Below, piece by piece: positions 6,302 through 6,476 of a stretch of DNA of 6,476 nt. Positions within the stretch are counted from its first letter, which is position 1; every line of letters begins with the position of its first letter. Made by a program: the position numbers and the translations under genes. Location of the stretch: assembly GCA_023390705.1 (NCBI GenBank), contig JAEWCI010000437.1, forward strand, positions 1-6,476, read 5' to 3'. The notes under the pieces were generated by a model. The model was not told the DNA's origin. It saw nothing but the letters and a program-made list of their open reading frames with translations, and made no database searches. The stretch comes from Pseudomonadota bacterium (GTDB lineage: Bacteria > Pseudomonadota > Alphaproteobacteria > Acetobacterales > Acetobacteraceae).

Positions 6302-6476
6302 TCAGGGCCGTGTTCCGCCCAGCGCCAGATAGAGCCGTGCCACTGGCGGCCTGGCCGCGACCAGTTCCGCGCGGAACAGCCAACGCGCGGCCAGCAGCAG
6401 GAGAAGGAGGAGGATCGAGGCGATCCAGGCAAGCCATAGCCCGATACCGCCCCGTCGCGGCGGCGCGTCGCCCAGC
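6302..6476 (-). CDS. C-terminal end of a small single-pass membrane protein, truncated by the window edge
   Basis: On the minus strand a frame is open from the window edge (first full codon at 6475-6473) to TGA at 6304-6302, giving 57 residues with no start in view. Third positions are strongly G/C. It has a charged, Pro/Arg-rich lead (GDAPPRRGG), one clear transmembrane helix (WLAWIASILLLLLLLAARW) and a short tail ending VAARPPVARLYLALGGTRP. A helix followed by a PPxxRLYxALG-like tail resembles, from memory, the C-terminus of alphaproteobacterial MJ0042-type zinc-ribbon/DUF3426 proteins, whose N-terminal zinc ribbon would lie beyond the window. It converges on the RTX gene with a 30-base gap. 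Coding status is fairly sure; family assignment is tentative. Confidence 0.6.
   Translation of the reverse strand, partial: LGDAPPRRGGIGLWLAWIASILLLLLLLAARWLFRAELVAARPPVARLYLALGGTRP

Overview
The window is uniformly GC-rich, with coding third positions almost always G or C. It carries a long DUF4175/TIGR02302-type protein, a family known from Alphaproteobacteria. The base composition, this family, and a convergent gene resembling the tail of zinc-ribbon membrane proteins of Rhodospirillales-type genomes suggest an alphaproteobacterium, plausibly Acetobacteraceae/Rhodospirillales. The lineage is an inference from family distribution, not a database result.

Layout. (1) Positions 1-2019 hold the 3' 672 codons of a DUF4175/TIGR02302 gene; its start and predicted N-terminal membrane helices lie upstream of the window. 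(2) Positions 2020-2341 are non-coding: a strong GC hairpin just after the stop (2045-2070), then a clearly AT-richer stretch (about 2105-2330) with four same-orientation copies of an AAACAGGCAGAAA-like motif spaced near whole helical turns. This is the probable control region of the next gene. (3) Positions 2342-6271 hold one very large RTX (repeat-in-toxin) calcium-binding protein, about 1309 residues. It has two N-terminal cadherin-like domains, an unassigned linker domain, six diverged copies of a roughly 45-55-residue beta module, five arrays of glycine/aspartate nonapeptides separated by three copies of a 76-77-residue RTX-associated module, and a C-terminal type I secretion-type end. 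(4) Positions 6271-6299 hold compact overlapping hairpins between two converging genes. (5) Positions 6302-6476, minus strand, hold the last 57 codons of a small membrane protein with one clear transmembrane helix.

The two outer genes look like cell-envelope housekeeping genes. The RTX gene between them has its own AT-rich upstream region and no secretion partners in view. The simplest reading is an accessory secreted or surface protein (adhesin or matrix type) sitting between two envelope genes and served by a type I exporter encoded elsewhere. No tRNA, rRNA, CRISPR array, insertion sequence or phage gene was seen. I found no clearly new multi-gene system. The most interesting items are the phased repeats upstream of the RTX gene and the protein's modular internal architecture.
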